The notes below the pieces were generated by a model, which saw only the letters and a program-made list of their open reading frames with translations, had not been told where the DNA came from and searched no databases. Positions 1 through 8,451 of a stretch of 64,000 nt of DNA are shown one piece after another (position 1 is the stretch's first letter; each line of letters begins with the position of its first letter). This DNA is from Histomonas meleagridis. Taxonomy: Eukaryota > Parabasalia > Tritrichomonadida > Dientamoebidae. The stretch spans positions 62,001-126,000 of the forward strand of contig WSYJ01000049.1 in assembly GCA_020186115.1 (NCBI GenBank). The letters are read 5' to 3'. Position numbers and translations under genes: made by a program.

Positions 1-675
1 TTGTTTTTGATTCGATTTACGAATTTTTTTGCCAATGTTGTTCAGAACATTTGGTTGAAATGAAGGAAGGGTAAGAATTACAAGGTTTTTCGGAGACGTG
101 TTACGCTCGATGGCTATTGTTGTTGGCTTCTTATTGGGTGCGTCGAATTGAATTTTATTGCTTTTATCTTTATCTTTTTCAATTTTGATTTCTTTTCCAT
201 TCGGAACTTTTATGTCTAATACACTACTTTGGCTGGGTTTCTTAACAATTACGAGCCCACTGTTGTTTGGCTTTTGAACATCTAGCGCACTGGGAGGCTT
301 AATTGGTATCGAATGGTTTGGTTGAATGGTAATATTACCACGTGGCTTGGGTTTGGTCACAAATAATTCACTTTGATTTGTGTGATTGTCGTTTGGTTTA
401 GGAATATTCGAATTCCTATTATCTGGCTGATATACAAAATTTTGTTGATGTGGCCTGTTGGAAAATTGGCCATGGCTGACCTGTATACTGCGTGGTGTGT
501 TGTATGTAAATTTATCGTGATTTGAATTTGACCATTCATGATTCGATGTACGTCGATCAGAATTAGGCCTTTTTTCGTTTTGACTTTGGTGATTCGGTGG
601 ATATTTAATATCTATTGACAAGTCACCCTCTGAACTCATAATTTTATTATCATTTGAATTTGGAGGATTGGACAT
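1..675 (-). CDS. Asn/Pro/Ser-rich hydrophilic protein, partial (C-terminus off left edge)
   Basis: An open frame of 225 codons runs from an ATG at 675-673 to the left edge with no stop. The protein starts MSNPPNSNDNKIMSSEGD and is low-complexity and hydrophilic, rich in Asn, Pro, Ser, Gln and Lys, with no signal peptide or membrane segment. Towards the edge it becomes more ordered, with valine/isoleucine-rich strands such as SVLDIKVPNGKEIKIEKDKD and LVILTLPSF, so a folded domain may follow outside the window. The start is supported by an M3-type element 16 bases upstream. I do not recognise the family. A scaffold or nucleic-acid-binding protein with a disordered N-terminus would fit, but that is inference. 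Confidence 0.6.
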   Translation of the reverse strand, partial: MSNPPNSNDNKIMSSEGDLSIDIKYPPNHQSQNEKRPNSDRRTSNHEWSNSNHDKFTYNTPRSIQVSHGQFSNRPHQQNFVYQPDNRNSNIPKPNDNHTNQSELFVTKPKPRGNITIQPNHSIPIKPPSALDVQKPNNSGLVIVKKPSQSSVLDIKVPNGKEIKIEKDKDKSNKIQFDAPNKKPTTIAIERNTSPKNLVILTLPSFQPNVLNNIGKKIRKSNQKQ

Positions 676-690
676 GTATTAAAGTGGACT

Positions 691-698
691 TAACCGCC
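691..698 (-). promoter_or_regulatory. M3-type core promoter element
   Basis: Read on the minus strand the site is GGCGGTTA, which fits the trichomonad M3 consensus (A/G/T)(A/G)C(G/C)G(T/C)T(T/A/G). It lies 15 bases before the ATG of the leftmost gene. Confidence 0.5.
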
Positions 699-1087
699 CA
701 TTTGGAGGTTTATTGATATAGCGTAGTTTTGTGTAAACTATTAAAAAAATCTCATGAGAATTTTCTTAAATTATAATTTAAATATCCATTATAAATGCTA
801 TGCACCAATAGAACATGATCACAAACAATCGTATTTTCAAAATCGTTAATAATATAAATATTTAATTATTGTTAAAGAGAAATATGTTTTCATAAAAACA
901 CAAAAACCAAATTTTTCCAACCTAAAAATTATTTTGCAATAACGATGTAATACACATTTTATTCTTAAAAATAAATTCGGAATTATAGCACAAAGCCCCA
1001 GATTAGTAACGACCGTTACCATTATACGTATTCAAAATTCGCCTTCGTTACGACAGAAGACGTTAATATTTCAATGATGTAAAACCG

Positions 1088-1093
1088 TCATTT
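1088..1093 (+). promoter_or_regulatory. Initiator (Inr) of Sec61 alpha gene
   Basis: TCATTT matches the trichomonad Inr TCA+1-Py-(A/T). The predicted +1 A at 1090 gives a 5'UTR of 20 bases before the ATG at 1110, in the usual range for trichomonad mRNAs. Confidence 0.65.
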
Positions 1094-1109
1094 GACAGCC
1101 ATTTGAGAA

Positions 1110-2552
1110 ATGGGGTTCGATCTGCTCCACTTTCTGCAGCCAGTCCTTAACTTCGTGCCTACAGTACCTAAACCAAAGAATGATATTGACATTAGAAGGA
1201 GATTGATGTATACTTTTGCAGCACTTGCTTTATATCTTGTTTGCACATTAACTCCACTTTATGGTGTTCGTAAGGTCGCTCATCAAGACCCAATGTACCA
1301 CCTTCGTCTCCTTACTGCTTCTTCCAAGTATACACTTATGGAACTTGGTATCTCCCCAATTGTTAGCTCAGGTATGATTCTTCAACTCCTCTCCGGATTC
1401 GGACTTATCAATCGTGATCAAACAAATCAAGAATCAACAGCACTTTTCGATGCAGCTCAAAAACTTGCTGGTTTAGTAATGACATTATTCCAAGCATGCA
1501 CAGCTCTCTTCACAGGCCAATACGGAGTTCTTAAAGACATTGGAGTTTTCGGTTCAGTTGCAATCATCGCTCAATTACTTGTTGCTGCCGTCGTTGTTAT
1601 CCTTCTTGATGAAATGCTTCAAAATGGCTATGGCATTGGCTCCGGTATTTCATTATTCATTGCTACAAACATTTGCGAACAAATTGTTTGGCGTCTTTTC
1701 TCATTCCAATCCTTCACTTATGGACGTGGTAAAGAATATGAAGGTGCAATTGTTGCATTCTTCCATCTTCTTATCACACGTAAAGATAAACTCAGAGCTA
1801 TTCGCGAAGCTATGTTCCGCTCACACCTTCCAAACCTTTCCAACGTCTTCTCGACGCTTCTTGTCTTCATCGCAGTCATTTTCTTTGAGCACATCAAAAT
1901 TGACGTCCGTTTAATGACGACCGTTAACCGTGCCGATCCAAAACCGTTCGAGATTAAGCTTTTCTATGCATCCACTACGCCAATCATTGTTCAATCCACA
2001 GTTATTTCACAAATCTGCTCATTCTCAAGAATCATTTGTTCACGTTGGCCAGAATCAATTGTTACACGTATTCTTGGTGTCTGGAGATCACCAGAACAAG
2101 GCTTAGGTGACGAATATGCAGTTCCAATCAGTGGTTTAGCATATTATCTTCAAGCCCCAACATCAATCAAACATACACTTAATGATCCATTACATACACT
2201 CATTTATTTGATCATCATTTTGAGCTCTGCTGGTATCATTGCTTATTACTACATTAACATTAGTGGCCAATCTGCTAAGGATGTCGCTAATAGTCTTAAG
2301 GCACAACACCTTACAATCCAAGGACATCGTGAAGACAAGAACGCCATTGCGAAGAAACTTAACTACTACATCCCAACAGCGGCGGCACTCGGAGGTATCC
2401 TCACTGGACTTCTCTCATTCGTCGCCGACTTCCTTGGCGCATTCGGATCTGGAACGGGTATCATTTTGGCAGTCTCAATCCTTTACCAGTTCGCTGAAGA
2501 GGTCAGCAAAGAGGCCGCCAAATCAGGAGGAGCGCTCTCATTCCTTTTCTAA
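1110..2552 (+). CDS. SEC61A: Sec61 alpha, ER translocon channel subunit
   Basis: 480 residues, the usual length for eukaryotic Sec61 alpha. It forms the protein-conducting channel of the ER membrane with Sec61 beta and gamma and docks ribosomes. The N-terminus (FLQPVLNFVPTVPKPK, then the TLTPLYGV plug/TM2a segment), the ELGISPIVSSGMILQLL segment, the DEMLQNGYGIGSGISLFIATNICE segment and the C-terminal GSGTGIILAVSILYQFAEEVSKE are typical of the family, and about ten hydrophobic segments are visible. The ATG at 1110 follows an Inr by 20 bases. Codon choice favours C-ending codons, as in highly expressed genes. No intron is seen. Confidence 0.97.
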   Translation: MGFDLLHFLQPVLNFVPTVPKPKNDIDIRRRLMYTFAALALYLVCTLTPLYGVRKVAHQDPMYHLRLLTASSKYTLMELGISPIVSSGMILQLLSGFGLINRDQTNQESTALFDAAQKLAGLVMTLFQACTALFTGQYGVLKDIGVFGSVAIIAQLLVAAVVVILLDEMLQNGYGIGSGISLFIATNICEQIVWRLFSFQSFTYGRGKEYEGAIVAFFHLLITRKDKLRAIREAMFRSHLPNLSNVFSTLLVFIAVIFFEHIKIDVRLMTTVNRADPKPFEIKLFYASTTPIIVQSTVISQICSFSRIICSRWPESIVTRILGVWRSPEQGLGDEYAVPISGLAYYLQAPTSIKHTLNDPLHTLIYLIIILSSAGIIAYYYINISGQSAKDVANSLKAQHLTIQGHREDKNAIAKKLNYYIPTAAALGGILTGLLSFVADFLGAFGSGTGIILAVSILYQFAEEVSKEAAKSGGALSFLF

Positions 2553-3192
2553 TTTGATTCAAGTAAATTCTAACAGATTTATTTTGTGTTCATATAAAAG
2601 CAATATGTGTGGACTTGAAGTTATGAAACATTCGCAATAAATTAAATTTGAAAATAAATTGCAAATATACAAAAAGGGATGAGAGACATCAGCCAAACAG
2701 TTGTGTTATTTGGCAATACTCATAAGAATGTCAGACATGTTTTCAAAAACTACTGCTTAACAATATTTATATGGATGCACATAATATTAGAGGAAACATT
2801 TGCTTATACAACGCACAAAATTAGGTAGTGAATTGGCCACTCTGTTGTATGCTAAGCTGTGTGGTTGCCTACAAAAGGTTTTATTTTATTAGAATGAATA
2901 AAACATATCTTTTTGAAGTTATTGATTTTTTTTTTTTTTTTTATAATAGAATGTACAGAGCAACTTTATAATAAGTCAGTTATGTCTAAATGTACAATAA
3001 AAAGGAGATCATAAATATTGGTGAATAAAAACCATTTGATGAAAAACAATAATAGCAGAAAATTAGAAGTTATATCTTATGTAATTTAGTGGGTGCATTC
3101 TCTAAATGTAGGACTTCGAGATGCTATTCATTAAAAAGATGACTTCAATTTTTATCCGTAAAAACATCTTTGCAGTAAGGAAAACCAGGCCA

Positions 3193-3212
3193 CGGTTTTT
3201 GTTGAAAAACCG
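3193..3212. repeat. Short perfect inverted repeat (hairpin)
   Basis: CGGTTTTT, loop GTTG, AAAAACCG. It lies 167 bases upstream of the Myb gene. Its role is unknown; it could be a binding site or an RNA hairpin. Confidence 0.5.
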
Positions 3213-3373
3213 ATGATTTATTTATTGAATTTAGTATCGGTATTGTTCGATTTTCGTTAAATTTGAATAGTTTATAACAGTATTGTGTTGTTTATTCATT
3301 TCCACTGAATTAATTCAGAGAAATTTAAAACGATAAATTTGCCGCAAAAAAATGACTTCATATTTGGGTTATT

Positions 3374-3379
3374 TCATTT
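3374..3379 (+). promoter_or_regulatory. Inr of Myb gene
   Basis: TCATTT directly abuts the ATG at 3380; +1 would be A3376, giving a 4-base leader. Extremely short leaders are known in trichomonads. Confidence 0.55.
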
Positions 3380-3874
3380 ATGGCTTATCCTCCCATAATA
3401 AGTACAACCAATATACCACATTGGATCCAAGGGAGTAATATGACAATACGAAGAAATGACCAAATTCAAAGAACAATAAGAAGAAAGTTCTCACATGAAG
3501 AAGATGAAAAGTTAAAAACTCTTGTTCTTATGTATGGTGAAAACTGGCAACATGTTGCTACTCAAATGGAAACCCGAAATGCACGTCAATGCAGAGATAG
3601 ATGGAAACATTATTTGTCGCCAAATATCTCAACAGCTCCTTGGACCCAAGCTGAAGACAAGTTGCTTGAAGAAAAGTATCAAGAGCTTGGCCCCAGGTGG
3701 GCAAGAATTTCCAAATTCTTCACAAACAGAACTGATGTTAATATTAAAAATCATTGGGTTACCAAACATGGAAAAGTACAAAGAATGTATACAAATTATG
3801 AGTTACGTCCTACAAATGAAGAAATTACATCAATTTATTCGAATACAAAAATTCTCCAACCAAAAATAGATTAA
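3380..3874 (+). CDS. R2R3-type Myb DNA-binding protein
   Basis: 164 residues made almost entirely of two Myb repeats. R2 runs from about residue 33 (KFSHEEDEKLKTLVLMYGE, with tryptophans in NWQHVATQM and DRWKHYL). R3 starts at PWTQAEDKLLEEKYQELG and continues through RWARISKFF and IKNHWVTKHGK. Each repeat keeps the spaced aromatic core and the recognition helix (NARQCRDRW, TDVNIKNHW). Short two-repeat Mybs are a large trichomonad family; characterised members regulate adhesin genes and bind MRE/M3-like sites, which occur repeatedly in this window. Expected nuclear. Which genes it regulates cannot be read from the sequence. Confidence 0.9.
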   Translation: MAYPPIISTTNIPHWIQGSNMTIRRNDQIQRTIRRKFSHEEDEKLKTLVLMYGENWQHVATQMETRNARQCRDRWKHYLSPNISTAPWTQAEDKLLEEKYQELGPRWARISKFFTNRTDVNIKNHWVTKHGKVQRMYTNYELRPTNEEITSIYSNTKILQPKID

Positions 3875-4634
3875 CATGCAGATATAAAACTTTATTTATG
3901 AATTGTGCTTTTGAAGAACTATCAGTAAACAGGATTCTTTTTTTGTTGTTTATTACAAAAAAATTTTATTTATTGTTTAAAATAAACTTGAAATATTATT
4001 AAATTTTTTATCAGCTTCTTCTATTTGTTGGTTATTTTCTGATGATGAAAAATTTGAATCTGTTTTAGTTTTTGCAGTTAATTTTTGGTTTTTAGTTTTT
4101 TTAATGTAAAAATAATAAAATCAACCATAAGAATTTTAAAAACTGAACCACAAAATTACGAATCAAAAATCGCTTCGATTTGGAATTTTGTTCTGATTTT
4201 GTTTGTATTAATGTAAATAAATTCGAATAATAAATATAATACTTGGAATATTCTTCATAGGATATGTAATCATAAAAAATAATTAATGAATTATAAAAGC
4301 GTTTTAGTAATTATTGTTTGTGTAAATGAATTTGAATTAGAAAATGATTTTGACTCTGTGAACATGTGTTATTTCATTTGAACGAATTGGTGAATGTGTG
4401 TGTTAGCCAAGTGTATTGATTACGTTCAAGTGATATCACCTAGTGGCCCAAATGTTATTTCTTGATATAAATGTGTTATATATTTTGAAATTTTTTTCTA
4501 ACTTCAATTAATAACATTCAATAATGAAAATGATATCAAATTTGACGATTCATTTAAATATTAAATTTTTCTTTATTTATAAATGAGTTCTAATACAAAA
4601 ATATGAAATAAATTATTTAATTACATTCACACAA
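3875..4634. other. Intergenic region with a decayed coding segment
   Basis: Very AT-rich; apart from the degenerate minus-strand segment at 3977-4310 (listed separately) and the 3' flank of IFT81, nothing convincing is seen. Confidence 0.4.
3977..4310 (-). pseudogene. Degenerate C-terminus of a membrane protein (tentative)
   Basis: Read on the minus strand, an open but ATG-less frame from 4310 encodes a basic stretch followed by a strongly hydrophobic helix (VQFLKFLWLILLLFLH) and a stop. In the next frame, straight after a run of seven A, the reading continues as a polar tail (IKKTKNQKLTAKTKTDSNF ... EEADKKFNNISSLF) that stops at 3977. One frameshift in the A run would join them into a membrane anchor plus cytoplasmic tail. 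Upstream sequence is not recognisable. It may equally be chance in AT-rich DNA. Confidence 0.3.
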
Positions 4635-6506
4635 CTAAATATTAAATTCGTCACTTTGGTTTCTAAAATCGATAATTTCTCCCTTAATATTTCTTTCGAA
4701 GTCGTCCAACTTCAGTTGTTCTTCTTTTTTGATCGCGTCTGCCTTTTGGCATTGCTGTATCACCGTCAACAATTGTCTCAATGATTGGAACGCCTCCAAT
4801 TGTTTTTGGTTTTCTTCGCTTGCGATACCGATGACTTTCTTTTGTTCATTTAAAGACTTTGTTTCCTTTGCCATATTTCGTAATGACTTTTGGAAGAAGT
4901 CCGAATACGTTTTAATATCATTCGAAATTGGTTTACCAGTTTCCAATGCGTTTTTCTCTTCTTCGATTCTTTTGTTTTCTCGTTCGATATTATTAAACAA
5001 ATTCATTAATGTATGATACTTCGTTTGATAATTAGAAATATCGTTTCGAAGTTTTTTAATTTCTTCTTCGAGTTCTAAACTGATTGTTTCATATTCATTA
5101 ATTGCGTTTTGATGCTTTTGTTTCGCATATAAATATTTGCTCTCTAAATCGGCTTTCAATTTACGTTGTTTTTGCAATGACACAACAAATGGTTTAAGTT
5201 CAACTTGTCGAGCTTGAATACTTCGTTGGATCTCTTGTACAATTTGACTCATCTCTTCAAGCGATTTACCTTTTATGTCATCTAAATCTGCTTTCGCTGC
5301 TGAATATTGTTCAAGTTGTTGTCGCGCTTGACGAAATCCTGTTACTCCTTTTTGGCGTTCGATTTTTGCAACTTCGTTTGAGATCTTTTCTGATTGACGT
5401 CGAACTATTTCTTCTGTTCGCATCATAATCGCTAGTTCTCTTCGGACTGTGACAAGTTCAGTGTGTAATACTTTATAATTCTCGTTTTTGTTCTTAAGCA
5501 TTCGAATGTATTGTGAATATTGTTCGCCTATTGGGATTTCAACGGTAACTTCTTGTTGAAGTTGCTGCAATTGTTTCGTCAAATCTGCATTCGTTTGTTT
5601 GAGTTCGTTAAGTTGTTTTTGTTTGGTGTCAAAGCGCTTTTTAGCAGCTAAAACTTGGTTTTGACAAAAGATTAATGACTTCTCATCAGTGCTTTTGCCA
5701 TTGCTCTTAAGCGTTTCGAGTTCTTGTTGAAGTGACTGAAGTCGTTTTTCCATATTTGTATGCATGTTTTTGATTCGATCAGACGCAACTTTTTGGCGAT
5801 GTAATAATAACTTCTTCTCATCACTGAGACGCTGAAGTTGTTCTTGAAGTTTCATCTCGCGTTCGTTCTCTTGACGAATTTGAGCTGTAATCTTAAGAAG
5901 TCCTTCTAAATTTTGGACATTGGTCATCTTACGCTTAAAGGTGGAAATTTTGGTGGCCAAACGAGCTTTATTTGATTCGAGATCTTTAATTGTCGATTTG
6001 AGTTCATCGACATTATTGCTTCCAAGTTCTTCATATTCTTGATTACGTTGCTCAAAGAGATCTCGTAACTCTCGCTGTTGCGTAAGAAGTTCAGAAACAG
6101 TTGGTTCAACTTTGATTTCGTCTGGAATTGGAACATCTTCAAGATATTTGGCAAGATAAGCACGATGTTTCAACTCTTCAAAATTACTAAGAAGAAATAG
6201 AAGTGCTGAATGAATTAATGTACTATCTGCATTTGCTAAACGTACATCCCATTCTTCTGCTTCACAAGGAAATTCGTACTTTAAAACTCGTAGAAATTCG
6301 GATATGCGCATAACTACTGATTCCATTTTTTCTGTTCCAATTTTTTCAGGCATTGAGTTATCAATATTATAAACAACAGTATTTAGTAATTCGAGAAGTT
6401 CTTTGCCTTTAACTTCCGAAAATGAAAATAATGTAAAGCTGATACCTATTTTTTCTTTAAGAAGATGTACTATTTGCTCTTCGGAGACTTGTCCGAAAAA
6501 AGTCAT
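4635..6506 (-). CDS. IFT81: Intraflagellar transport protein IFT81
   Basis: 623 residues, close to the 640-680 usual for IFT81. IFT81 pairs with IFT74 in the IFT-B core and binds tubulin through an N-terminal calponin-homology-like domain. Here residues 1-125 give that globular part; the segment LLFLLSNFEELKHRAYLAKYLEDVPIPDE aligns well with the conserved family block ending in RAYLA. The rest is almost continuous coiled coil rich in Glu, Lys, Gln and Leu. The ATG at 6506 is 18 bases from an M3 element shared with the divergent small gene. Fits the flagella of trichomonads. Confidence 0.9.
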   Translation of the reverse strand: MTFFGQVSEEQIVHLLKEKIGISFTLFSFSEVKGKELLELLNTVVYNIDNSMPEKIGTEKMESVVMRISEFLRVLKYEFPCEAEEWDVRLANADSTLIHSALLFLLSNFEELKHRAYLAKYLEDVPIPDEIKVEPTVSELLTQQRELRDLFEQRNQEYEELGSNNVDELKSTIKDLESNKARLATKISTFKRKMTNVQNLEGLLKITAQIRQENEREMKLQEQLQRLSDEKKLLLHRQKVASDRIKNMHTNMEKRLQSLQQELETLKSNGKSTDEKSLIFCQNQVLAAKKRFDTKQKQLNELKQTNADLTKQLQQLQQEVTVEIPIGEQYSQYIRMLKNKNENYKVLHTELVTVRRELAIMMRTEEIVRRQSEKISNEVAKIERQKGVTGFRQARQQLEQYSAAKADLDDIKGKSLEEMSQIVQEIQRSIQARQVELKPFVVSLQKQRKLKADLESKYLYAKQKHQNAINEYETISLELEEEIKKLRNDISNYQTKYHTLMNLFNNIERENKRIEEEKNALETGKPISNDIKTYSDFFQKSLRNMAKETKSLNEQKKVIGIASEENQKQLEAFQSLRQLLTVIQQCQKADAIKKEEQLKLDDFERNIKGEIIDFRNQSDEFNI

Positions 6507-6523
6507 TTTGGAAATAACGTTTT

Positions 6524-6531
6524 TAACCGTT
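6524..6531 (-). promoter_or_regulatory. M3 element in the IFT81 divergent promoter
   Basis: AACGGTTA on the minus strand, an exact M3 match, in the middle of a 46-bp gap between two divergent start codons (6506 and 6553). No Inr or M5 is seen on either side, so this single site may serve both genes. Confidence 0.55.
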
Positions 6532-6552
6532 TATACAGTTTTCAAACTTAAA

Positions 6553-6756
6553 ATGTCAAACCCGTATGCATCCACTGCATCAAAATTCGTCCTTGAAGAT
6601 GAAGGTACTGAACAAGCACACGATGATGGTGACCAGAACTGGAAGACGTTTTCCATTCCAGATATACCAGATTTAGATAATACTGCAATCGAAACAGAGC
6701 TTGCAGCAAGGTATGACTTCAATAACTTACTCCAAAAGATGCGTTCTTCTTCCTAA
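6553..6756 (+). CDS. 67-residue acidic protein, possibly IFT43-like
   Basis: The protein starts MSNPYASTASKFVLEDEG at an ATG 46 bp from the start of divergent IFT81. An in-frame extension to 6403 exists but runs back into IFT81 coding sequence, so it is rejected. The mid-part FSIPDIPDLD followed by acidic/Ala-rich residues resembles the IPDLEE segment of IFT43, an IFT-A subunit, but the protein is much shorter than IFT43 (about 200 residues). Pairing with IFT81 makes a ciliary role attractive. This is inference; the family call is tentative. Confidence 0.55.
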   Translation: MSNPYASTASKFVLEDEGTEQAHDDGDQNWKTFSIPDIPDLDNTAIETELAARYDFNNLLQKMRSSS

Positions 6757-6873
6757 AATCATTTTTTTTGTTTTATTTACTTTTTAAAGTATATATCAAA
6801 AAAAACTTGAGCTTTTTTTTTTTTGGAAAACTCATTTTAATATTAACAAAATCTTTCAATAAAATCATTTATT

Positions 6874-8238
6874 TCATTTTTGTTGAACCGCAAATTGCTT
6901 TTTTCGAATCTCATTTTCTATCATTGGTCCGATATCTTCCCAATCGTCATCACCTTCGATGATTTCTCCTGGTTCACAATTCCTTCCTTTTCCCCATTCA
7001 ACGAATTCCGCAAATATCTGTCTTTGAGTTTCCTCATCTCCTGCTTCTTTAAAGTCATGATACTTTCCTACGATATCTCTTGCGGCTTCGAACGAAGTAC
7101 ACTTTACTAAAGCAGGTGTTAGCTTTAATAACTTCATCATTAAGTCATGTTTAGTTTTAGCTTCTTTATTATGAAGTTCTTTTTCTATCAAATAATTTTT
7201 TTTAGCTATCTCATATATATATTGGATGGAATCTTCATTAATTCCATTTAACTCATTTTTAAAATGCTTAATAAAATATTCAAAATCACAATCTTCATCA
7301 CTAAATGAAAGTGATGATGCTTTCTCATCAAGTTCTTTATGCCTTTCCTCAACCATATCATATATAAGATCAATTGCAGTACTACCAGTAATATTAAGTT
7401 GCATCTCACGATATTCTGGGAGTTGTGAGATTTGATCGATGACGGTTTTGTACGTTAGTGAAGTGAACGGAATTTGATAACTTGAAACGATAGGAAATGC
7501 TGCACGTTGAAATTTGATGCGGCGAACAGCTTCAACTTTAAGACGTTGCTCTCGATCTTCGTTGAATGTAAGAACATACTCGTCATGAACAGCTTTTTTG
7601 ACTTCTGTGAAAACTTGGAATCGATCATAATTGAGAAGAATTCTCCAATCTGTGTTGTGCTTAAAATATGTAATAATGTCATCCCAGGTGGTTTCAGTTG
7701 TGAACTTCCCTGATTGAACAAGATCATACATCTTTTCTTTAAGACGTTCTTTGGCATTTTCAACTAATTTCTTTTCAAGATCAACACGCCGCTTGCGCTC
7801 AAGAACAAGCCATTCATCAATAAAACGTTCGCGTTGGTTGGGTGTTGTGTCAATTAAGCGTGGATCTGTGTCAAATCGAACGGATGTTTCTTTGAGTGTA
7901 TGAAGAGCTGGTGTAGGATGGCTTATTGGATTTAGGGATTTTGGGACAGATGAGCTCATCATTTTGAAAAAATTTTGCCTTTTATATTGGATTTCTTGAT
8001 GTTTTTCTATTTCGGAAGTATAATCAGAAGGGCGCTTCCATGTTGATTCTTTTGTTCTAGCATTATAGTAAAATGGATTTCCTTCGGAATCTTTGCATTT
8101 TCTCCAAAAGTAAGAAGAAGGTAATTTTTTATCTTCAGGATTTTCCCATTGTGATACTCCAGTTTTTGGATTATAATAGTAAATGCGCCCGTCACTTGAA
8201 AGAACTTCTTCCCATTTTTCCTTTCTACGACTCGACAT
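6874..8238 (-). CDS. PRP40: PRP40-like pre-mRNA splicing factor (WW and FF domains)
   Basis: 454 residues. Two WW domains lie at about residues 6-36 (EKWEEVLSSDGRIYYYN ... QWENP) and 43-73 (YFWRKCKDSEGNPFYYN ... TWKRP), each with both signature tryptophans and the Tyr block. They are followed by alpha-helical FF-type repeats (for example RFIDEWLVLERKRRVDLEK and WDDIITYFKHNTDWRILLN). PRP40 belongs to the U1 snRNP and bridges the 5' splice site to branch-point factors. The family norm in yeast is 583 residues, so this is a compact version. Its presence fits a genome with few short introns, one of which is seen in this window. The tRNA-His terminator lies only 40 bp upstream. Confidence 0.9.
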   Translation of the reverse strand: MSSRRKEKWEEVLSSDGRIYYYNPKTGVSQWENPEDKKLPSSYFWRKCKDSEGNPFYYNARTKESTWKRPSDYTSEIEKHQEIQYKRQNFFKMMSSSVPKSLNPISHPTPALHTLKETSVRFDTDPRLIDTTPNQRERFIDEWLVLERKRRVDLEKKLVENAKERLKEKMYDLVQSGKFTTETTWDDIITYFKHNTDWRILLNYDRFQVFTEVKKAVHDEYVLTFNEDREQRLKVEAVRRIKFQRAAFPIVSSYQIPFTSLTYKTVIDQISQLPEYREMQLNITGSTAIDLIYDMVEERHKELDEKASSLSFSDEDCDFEYFIKHFKNELNGINEDSIQYIYEIAKKNYLIEKELHNKEAKTKHDLMMKLLKLTPALVKCTSFEAARDIVGKYHDFKEAGDEETQRQIFAEFVEWGKGRNCEPGEIIEGDDDWEDIGPMIENEIRKKQFAVQQK

Positions 8239-8278
8239 TAAAAAAAATGGTGTGTAGAGGTGTTATAGATAAAAAATC

Positions 8279-8284
8279 AAAAAA
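8279..8284 (-). terminator. RNA polymerase III terminator of tRNA-His
   Basis: Six T in a row on the minus strand, 4 bases after the discriminator base; a second T6 at 8276-8271 follows. Confidence 0.7.
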
Positions 8285-8287
8285 TTT

Positions 8288-8359
8288 TGGGTGAACCGTG
8301 AATCGAACACGGGTCTATTGAGCCACAATCAACAATACTAACCATTATACCATTCACCC
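8288..8359 (-). tRNA. tRNA-His (GUG)
   Basis: Folds into a full cloverleaf on the minus strand. The acceptor stem GGGTGAA pairs with TTCACCC over seven bp with A as discriminator. The D arm contains TAATGGTTAGTA. The anticodon stem GTTGA/TCAAT encloses TTGTGGC with anticodon GTG. The T arm is CCGTG-TTCGATT-CACGG. No intron. A genomic G precedes the 5' end at position 8360, but G-1 is normally added after transcription. CCA is not encoded. Confidence 0.95.
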
Positions 8360-8451
8360 CTTCATTTTTTAAAATGAAAAATTACTAATGTATTGTGCAT
8401 GAATAATAGTGAGTTCACAACTGAAAATCTGATCAAAATTTGCTGGTTACA

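Larger units (their letters stand above)
676..1109. other. Divergent intergenic region, left gene / Sec61 alpha
   Basis: AT-rich spacer serving both divergent genes. It holds the M3 site of the left gene and, near Sec61, a short GC-richer block (about 1006-1075) with ACGACCGTTAC, whose minus-strand reading GTAACGGTCG is M3-like. No gene seen. Confidence 0.5.
2553..3379. other. Intergenic region with hairpin
   Basis: Contains the 3' flank of Sec61 (AATAAATT just after the stop), a 16-17-base T run near 2925, and at 3193-3212 a perfect 8-bp stem (CGGTTTTT/AAAAACCG) around a GTTG loop. No coding stretch on either strand. Confidence 0.5.

Noticed and set aside
4395-4412. CTAACACACAC on the minus strand, resembling the intron 3' consensus ACTAACACACAG
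   Set aside because: No AG at the required place, and no flanking exons in compatible frames.
4729-5016. Antisense frames over IFT81, RFC, CDK, SCAMP and other genes
   Set aside because: They mirror the codon structure of strongly supported genes on the other strand and lack starts, motifs or promoters.
6403-6552. N-terminal extension of the small protein next to IFT81
   Set aside because: The extension lies inside and antisense to the IFT81 coding sequence and passes through the shared promoter.
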